From the NCBI GenBank assembly GCA_024278035.1, contig JAJRUA010000158.1, positions 1-21,513 of the forward strand: a DNA stretch of 21,513 nucleotides. The letters are read 5' to 3'. Numbering within the stretch: position 1 is the stretch's first letter; every line of letters begins with the position of its first letter. This document shows positions 14,354 through 21,513 of this stretch, piece after piece. Both the position numbers and the translations under genes were made by a program. The stretch is from Planctomycetota bacterium. Its GTDB lineage: Bacteria > Planctomycetota > Planctomycetia > Pirellulales > Lacipirellulaceae. The notes under the pieces were generated by a model, which worked only from the letters and a program-made list of their open reading frames with translations, ran no database searches and was not told where the DNA came from.

Positions 14354-14416
14354 GTCATAAACGGCTTTGGTCGTGCTCCTACCGGTAGAGTTTTGTTCCC
14401 TTAATAGAGGTTCGCT

Positions 14417-15133
14417 ATGCGTTCCCGATGGTTGGTATTTTTGACAGCGTTCGTCTGCGTGATGGTTTTGTCACTGCGGGTGGGAACTGCTGACGAGGTG
14501 GCAAAAGCTACCGCCTCCGAAGCGATTCACTCGGAAAGTGAGGAGCACGATCACGAAGGCCATGGGCACGAAGGCAACGATCACGGGGGCCATGGGCATG
14601 ATGCTGGTGCGCACACCGAATCAACGCCCGACCCTTTGACGTTTGGCCCCGACTTGGCTCTGTGGACACTCGGCACTTTTTTGCTGATGGCCTTCCTCCT
14701 GAAGTCGACGGCTTGGAAGCCAATCATGGAAGGGCTCAAGGCTCGTGAAGAGGGAATCACCGGCAATATCGCGGCGGCGGAAGCCAAGCACGATGAGGCC
14801 AAGGCCTTGCTAGCAGAACATCAAGAGAAGCTGGCTCACACGGCAGACGAAGTGAAAGCCTTGCTCGACGAAGCACGACGCGATGCAGAGCAGACCAAGA
14901 CGGCAATCCTTGCTGAAGCCAAGGCGGCAGCTACCACAGAACGGGAGCGAGTCGTGCGAGATATCGACCAAGCACGTGATGTGGCGGTGCGGCAATTGGC
15001 CGAGTCGAGTGCCGGTTTGGCGATTGATCTGGCAGCCAAGGTGGTCCGGCAAGACCTCACCGCTGGCCGACAGAGTGAAATCGTGAAGGAAGCACTCAGC
15101 CGTTTTGCTGGTACGGACCCAAGCTCGAACTGA
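14417..15133 (+). CDS. atpF: F-type ATP synthase subunit b with signal peptide and His-rich segment
   Basis: 238 residues, against 156 in E. coli. It is the peripheral stalk that ties F1 to subunit a. Order: signal-like peptide (1-25, RWLVFLTAFVCVMVLSLRV); acidic, His-rich segment (38-66, including EEHDHEGHGHEGNDHGGHGH) with nine histidines; membrane helix (79-96, DLALWTLGTFLLMAFLLK) followed by WKPI; then a long charged helix (about 105-230) that forms the stalk. The helix after the membrane has the Ala/Glu/Lys composition of b subunits. ATG 14417 has AGAGG about 8 nt upstream. It is followed by atpH after 24 nt. The His-rich part is on the side opposite F1 by topology. Confidence 0.95.
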   Translation: MRSRWLVFLTAFVCVMVLSLRVGTADEVAKATASEAIHSESEEHDHEGHGHEGNDHGGHGHDAGAHTESTPDPLTFGPDLALWTLGTFLLMAFLLKSTAWKPIMEGLKAREEGITGNIAAAEAKHDEAKALLAEHQEKLAHTADEVKALLDEARRDAEQTKTAILAEAKAAATTERERVVRDIDQARDVAVRQLAESSAGLAIDLAAKVVRQDLTAGRQSEIVKEALSRFAGTDPSSN

Positions 15134-15157
15134 CGCCAAGGCAATAGAGGACCGATC

Positions 15158-15793
15158 ATGGCCGATAGCCAATCAAAAGATACGCGACGCCACTCGGTGT
15201 TCAATGTTGTCGAAGAGCAAATCGCAAAGACGTATGCGCAAGGCTTTTTGGGGGCGATGGCCCCGGCAGAGAATGGCAATGCGGTCGCGGATTTGGTGGC
15301 GATTGATGAGGAGATACTTGCTAAGCATCCTCGCCTTTTATCGACCCTCGATTCGGCGTTCCTGGATAACGATCAGCGGATCGAGATGATTGATCGGGTG
15401 TTTGGCGGGCGAGTGTCGCCCGTCGTGGTGAAGCTGCTCAAGGTGATGTCGTCCCACGGGCGGATTGGCATCTTGCAGAGCGTCATCCGGCAAGCCAAGC
15501 ACTTGTTCAACAACCTCCAGGGACGCTCCGAAGTGCTCATCCGTTTGGCCCACCCGGCGGACGATGAGTTGCTTGCTCAAATTACACAAACAATTCGTGA
15601 GAAAATGAGTGTCGAGCCGGTCGTGACGGTCCAGATCGACCCAAGTTTGGTCGGCGGCCTTGAAGTCCGAGTGGGCGATACGGTCTTCGACGGATCCATC
15701 CGCACTGCTTTCCAGAAAGCCCACAAGACAATTGTCGAACAAACAATCGAAGCCATCGAGAGTCAGCCCGAGCGATTTACGATCGCAAGCTGA
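15158..15793 (+). CDS. atpH: F-type ATP synthase subunit delta
   Basis: 211 residues, somewhat longer than E. coli delta (177) through an N-terminal extension of about 20. It caps F1 and joins it to subunit b. The N-terminal helical bundle begins IAKTYAQGFLGAM (22-34), and the family's C-terminal signature is seen in VTVQIDPSLVGGLEVRVGDT, then VFDGSIRTAFQKA. ATG 15158 is preceded by AGAGGA about 7 nt upstream. A 144-nt gap with a large hairpin follows before atpA. Confidence 0.95.
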   Translation: MADSQSKDTRRHSVFNVVEEQIAKTYAQGFLGAMAPAENGNAVADLVAIDEEILAKHPRLLSTLDSAFLDNDQRIEMIDRVFGGRVSPVVVKLLKVMSSHGRIGILQSVIRQAKHLFNNLQGRSEVLIRLAHPADDELLAQITQTIREKMSVEPVVTVQIDPSLVGGLEVRVGDTVFDGSIRTAFQKAHKTIVEQTIEAIESQPERFTIAS

Positions 15794-15795
15794 AA

Positions 15796-15893
15796 GATTT
15801 AACCACAGAGATCACAGAGTCCACTGAGAAAACTAAAGAGAGTCTTTGTGAGAGAAAAAGTTTTCTCTCTGGAATCCCTCTGTTCTCCGTGGT
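15796..15893. repeat. Large hairpin of the ACCACAGAG family between atpH and atpA
   Basis: accacagagatcacagag (15802-15819) pairs with ctctgttctccgtggt (15878-15893) apart from a 2-nt bulge and one or two mismatches. An inner 8-bp perfect stem agagaaaa-ag-ttttctct lies at 15851-15868. It begins right after the atpH stop and ends about 45 nt before atpA. It may tune the stoichiometry of Fo and F1 subunits or be a mobile repeat that landed in the gap. Confidence 0.7.
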
Positions 15894-15937
15894 GAATAAA
15901 AACGAACTACGGCTTACGAGCCACCCGGAGAAACGTG

Positions 15938-17458
<1,521 letters not shown>

Positions 17459-17480
17459 GTGTGGATGAACAGAACTCTGT

Positions 17481-17512
17481 AATCCGCATTCCCCCTTCCG
17501 CAATCCGCATTC
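17481..17512 (+). repeat. Direct repeat of aatccgcattc between atpA and atpG
   Basis: The 11-mer aatccgcattc occurs at 17481-17491 and 17502-17512, with ccccttccgc between. It fills the short atpA-atpG gap, leaving atpG with no Shine-Dalgarno in front of its ATG. Confidence 0.6.
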
Positions 17513-17524
17513 GTCTTTTTCGTT

Positions 17525-18400
17525 ATGGCCAATCCCAAACTCCTCGATAAACGCCGCAAGTCGGTCAAGAATATCCGCAAAATTACGCGGACGATGGAGT
17601 TGATCGCAACGGCCCGATTCAAGAAAGCGATGGACCGCGCAGCGGCAGCGACGGGCTACACGGATCGGATCACACAACTCGTGGCCGATCTGATGGGGAC
17701 CGGCCTGTCGGTGAGCCATCCCTTGCTCGAAGCGCGGGACAAGGTCGAAAACGCCACGCTGCTCGTGCTGACAGCCAATCGTGGTCTCTGCGGCGGGTTC
17801 AACGGCAACTTGATTCGTGGTTCGGCACGTCATTACAACACGCTCGCCGACGTGGCAACCCACCGCAAAATCGAAGTCAGTGGCAAGCGGGGCATCAGTG
17901 GCCTCAAGTACCGTGGCTTGGAACTGGCGAACGAGTTCACGCACTTTGAAGACAAGCCGCGGTTTGACGAAGTGGATGTCGTCGCGTCGCATTACATCGA
18001 AGAATACATCGGGGGCCGACTCGATCGCTTGGATGTCGCCTACACCAAGTTCATCAACCCGGCGAAGCAAGAAATCGCGATCGAAACACTCCTGCCGCTC
18101 GGTTCGTTGGGAGCGGAAAACGATTCGGAGGAAGCTAGCAGCGACTCGTACGAGTTCCTGCCGTCGCCTCAAAGCATCTTGCAAGAGATCGTGCCGACTA
18201 GTTTCAAAGTCAAGCTATTTAAGTGCTTCCTTGATTCGGCTGTCAGCGAACAGATTGCCCGTCGTGTTGCGATGAAAGCAGCAACGGAGAACGCGGACGA
18301 CCTGATTAAACACCTAAGCATGCAATACAACCGTGCCCGTCAGGGCCGCATTACGAACGAGTTGATGGACCTCATCGGCGGCGTTGAGGCCATTAGTTAA
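17525..18400 (+). CDS. atpG: F-type ATP synthase subunit gamma
   Basis: 291 residues, normal length. It is the rotating central shaft. The N-terminal coiled-coil helix (RRKSVKNIRKITRTMELIAT, 10-29), the central Rossmann-like part (TANRGLCGGFNGNLIR) and the C-terminal helix (MQYNRARQGRITNELMDLIG) are all present. An acidic stretch (ENDSEEASSDSYEFL) near 200 is the usual variable region. ATG 17525 has no Shine-Dalgarno; translation may be coupled through the 66-nt gap or start on an unstructured leader. Confidence 0.97.
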   Translation: MANPKLLDKRRKSVKNIRKITRTMELIATARFKKAMDRAAAATGYTDRITQLVADLMGTGLSVSHPLLEARDKVENATLLVLTANRGLCGGFNGNLIRGSARHYNTLADVATHRKIEVSGKRGISGLKYRGLELANEFTHFEDKPRFDEVDVVASHYIEEYIGGRLDRLDVAYTKFINPAKQEIAIETLLPLGSLGAENDSEEASSDSYEFLPSPQSILQEIVPTSFKVKLFKCFLDSAVSEQIARRVAMKAATENADDLIKHLSMQYNRARQGRITNELMDLIGGVEAIS

Positions 18401-18417
18401 AAGAGTTGAGAGTCGCT

Positions 18418-19963
<1,546 letters not shown>

Positions 19964-19976
19964 TCGCTGTACATAG

Positions 19977-19995
19977 CCTCGCCATCCTGGCGAGG
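19977..19995 (+). repeat. Perfect 8-bp hairpin between atpD and atpC
   Basis: cctcgcca-tcc-tggcgagg, a perfect stem with a 3-nt loop, 13 nt after the atpD stop. The core GCCATCCTGGC also occurs at 876 and 4203. No U-run follows, and atpC lies just downstream, so partial attenuation or RNA-end protection is more likely than full termination. Confidence 0.65.
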
Positions 19996-20017
19996 GGCGT
20001 TCGTAAACGAGTAACTT

Positions 20018-20428
20018 ATGTCCGAAACATCAGGTCCGCTAAAAGTCATCGTCGTAACCCCCGAGGAGACGGTGGTCGCAACCACCGCCGACTCGTTGGT
20101 GCTACCGCTGTTTGATGGTGAGATCGGCATCTTGAAAGGGCATAGCCCGATGATCGGTAGGCTCGGCTACGGTGAGATGCGGCTTAAAAATGGCGCCGAG
20201 GAGCACCGCTACTATGTCGATGGTGGTTTCGTTCAAGTGACGGACAACCAGGTAAGTGTTCTGACCGATCGCGCGTTGCCCGTCGGCGATCTCAATGCGG
20301 AAGCGGCCAGGGAACAATTGGCCGAAGGCCTTGCCCGAAAAACCGCTAGCCCTGCTGAACAAGACCTTCGCGACCGCATCATTTCTCAAGCCCGCGCACA
20401 GGTCCGCTTGGCTGAGAAGCTCAAGTAA
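20018..20428 (+). CDS. atpC: F-type ATP synthase subunit epsilon
   Basis: 136 residues. It sits on the gamma shaft and inhibits ATP hydrolysis. The N-terminal beta sandwich is clear (LKVIVVTPEETVVATTADSL, then LPLFDGEIGILKGHSPMIGR, 29-48). The C-terminal part (about 90-136, NAEAAREQLAEGLA and DLRDRIISQARAQVRLAEKL) can form the two helices of the inhibitory domain. ATG 20018 has only a weak Shine-Dalgarno. It closes the atp operon; pyrF follows after 101 nt. Confidence 0.95.
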   Translation: MSETSGPLKVIVVTPEETVVATTADSLVLPLFDGEIGILKGHSPMIGRLGYGEMRLKNGAEEHRYYVDGGFVQVTDNQVSVLTDRALPVGDLNAEAAREQLAEGLARKTASPAEQDLRDRIISQARAQVRLAEKLK

Positions 20429-20435
20429 TTCCTTG

Positions 20436-20512
20436 AACTACCACAGAACCACGAAAATCTTGATCGTGGGAGGCGTTTCCATCTATTCTTTCCATCGTTA
20501 CTTTGTGGTTTA
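20436..20512. repeat. ACCACAGAACCACGAA repeat between atpC and pyrF
   Basis: Left side aactaccacagaaccacga (from 20436) and right side ctttgtggttta (20501-20512) are loosely complementary. It resembles the elements at 12442 and 15796 in sequence and in placement within a gap. It may act as a weak terminator for the atp operon; no U-run is present. Confidence 0.5.
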
Positions 20513-20529
20513 ACTTACCCTAGATAGCT

Positions 20530-21423
20530 ATGCCCACGTTCATGGATCGGCTGGCTTCTGCGGTTCGCGAAAAGCGAAGCCCGCTGATGGTGGGGCTCGA
20601 TCCGCGGCGTGCTTCGTTACCGGAACCACTCAAGGTGGCGGACGATGCTTCTGCTGAGCAAATCGCTGAGGCGTATCGCGAGTTTTGCCGTGGTGTGATC
20701 GACGCGGTCAGAGATTTCACGCCGATCGTCAAACCGCAGGCAGCTTTTTTTGAGCAGCTTGGCCCGCCGGGGATGGTAGCGCTTGGGTCGGTGATCGACT
20801 ATGCGAAGCAGGCGGGCCTTTTGGTTTGTGTTGATGGCAAGCGGAACGATATTGGTTCGACTGCCGAAGCGTATGCCGACGGTTGGTTGGGTGAGCAAAG
20901 TCCCTGGCGTGGCGATGCGATCACCGTGAGTCCCTATTTGGGCGACGACAGTCTCACGCCGTTTGTGAAGGTCGCCGCCGAGCGCGATTGTGGCCTGTTC
21001 GTCTTGGTGAAAACCTCGAACCCGGGTGGTGGTCTGTGGCAGGATCGTGAAGCGGAAGGATTGGCGATTTATCAAAGTGTCGGTCAACATGTCGAAGGAT
21101 TGGCCGCCTCAACCGTTGGAGAATCCAATTACGGTGTTGCCGGTGCGGTCGTCGGAGCGACCTACCCAGAGCAACTGACCGAGTTACGTGCCGCCATGCC
21201 CCACACTTGGTTCCTTATCCCCGGCTTCGGCGCCCAGGGTGGTTCGGCAAAGGATGTCGCAGGCGGCTTTGATGCGGAGGGTCTCGGTGCTGTGGTCAAC
21301 AGTTCGCGCGGCGTGATCTTCGCCTACAACCGGCCGGGCGCCCCCAAGGCTTGGCAAGAGGCGGTCCGCGACGCTGCCCAAGAAGCCGCCACACAGCTTT
21401 ATGCGGTTTCTAAGAAGAATTAA
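20530..21423 (+). CDS. pyrF: Orotidine 5'-phosphate decarboxylase, type 2
   Basis: 297 residues, the size of the long (type 2) family; the short type is about 230-245. It makes UMP from OMP in the last step of pyrimidine synthesis, in the cytoplasm. The active site reads VDGKRNDIGSTA (101-112) with the D102, K104 and D107 charge network. The first strand has VGLDPR (21-26) and the phosphate-binding end has GFGAQGGSAKD and VVNSSRGVIFAY. ATG 20530 has no Shine-Dalgarno; the second ATG at 20542 is possible. Same strand as atpC with a repeat between, so co-transcription is uncertain. Confidence 0.96.
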   Translation: MPTFMDRLASAVREKRSPLMVGLDPRRASLPEPLKVADDASAEQIAEAYREFCRGVIDAVRDFTPIVKPQAAFFEQLGPPGMVALGSVIDYAKQAGLLVCVDGKRNDIGSTAEAYADGWLGEQSPWRGDAITVSPYLGDDSLTPFVKVAAERDCGLFVLVKTSNPGGGLWQDREAEGLAIYQSVGQHVEGLAASTVGESNYGVAGAVVGATYPEQLTELRAAMPHTWFLIPGFGAQGGSAKDVAGGFDAEGLGAVVNSSRGVIFAYNRPGAPKAWQEAVRDAAQEAATQLYAVSKKN

Positions 21424-21463
21424 CGCGCTTGCCTAATGGCCCGTTTGTGCGACAATTCGAGGT

Positions 21464-21513
21464 ATGCTTATCCCTCGCTTTTCGCTTCGCACTGGCCTCA
21501 TGGTTTTGACGAC
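21464..21513 (+). CDS. Start of a hypothetical membrane protein gene (cut by the window edge)
   Basis: Sixteen codons from ATG 21464 read MLIPRFSLRTGLMVLT and then T. The pattern M-x-I-P-R-F-S-L-R-x-L-L is a common beginning of small planctomycete membrane proteins. GAGG lies only about 2 nt before the ATG, closer than usual. Nothing can be said about function. Confidence 0.45.
   Translation, partial: MLIPRFSLRTGLMVLT

Noticed and set aside
17481..17512. Insertion-sequence remnant between atpA and atpG
   Set aside because: Just an 11-nt direct repeat in a 66-nt gap; no terminal inverted repeats or transposase fragment.
20617..21090. A 157-codon open frame on the minus strand
   Set aside because: Antisense to pyrF with no recognisable domain.

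Overview
The window comes from a moderately GC-rich bacterium, most likely a planctomycete of the Pirellulales type. This rests on gene content and style: an F-type ATP synthase operon whose subunits a, b and c carry long N-terminal extensions or signal peptides, a UVR-motif protein, a DUF4912 protein, a gene starting MLIPRFSLRT at the right edge, and many hairpin-forming intergenic repeats. The assignment is an inference; no rRNA or other taxonomic marker is present.

Left half (1-11458), all recognisable genes on the minus strand. In transcription order from the right: a Rho-N-like/DUF4912 protein; a cyclopropane-fatty-acyl-phospholipid synthase (cfa); a UVR-motif protein overlapping larE (sulfur transferase); a cold-shock protein with a good sigma-70 promoter; a TIM-barrel sugar isomerase/epimerase-like protein; arfB (ribosome rescue); a hemerythrin-like protein; a very short csrA (45 aa); soluble transhydrogenase sthA; and rimO, cut by the left edge. 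These are mostly single genes separated by repeat-rich gaps. Only the UVR protein and larE overlap.

Right half (12145-21513), plus strand: a complete F1Fo ATP synthase operon in the order atpI/atpZ-like, an extra four-helix membrane protein, atpB, atpE, atpF, atpH, atpA, atpG, atpD, atpC, followed by pyrF and the first codons of another gene. The rotor carboxylate context (Glu followed by Gly in subunit c) points to protons rather than sodium. Subunit a has the His/Glu arrangement typical of mitochondria, swapped relative to E. coli.

Most notable: (1) subunit b carries a signal peptide and a histidine/aspartate-rich segment (9 His in 29 residues) placed before its membrane helix, on the face where protons should enter; (2) subunit c also has a signal peptide; (3) nearly every gap inside the operon contains a different hairpin or repeat, several from a recurring ACCACAGAG/ACCACGAA family, and several downstream genes lack a Shine-Dalgarno sequence; (4) a 136-nt near-perfect inverted-repeat (MITE-like) element lies between the divergent DUF4912 gene and the atp operon; (5) a 51-bp repeat occurs twice in inverted orientation, at 2579 and 6130; (6) a spaced TTGCAA array lies upstream of the hemerythrin-like gene. 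I see no CRISPR array, tRNA, rRNA, prophage or intact transposase.
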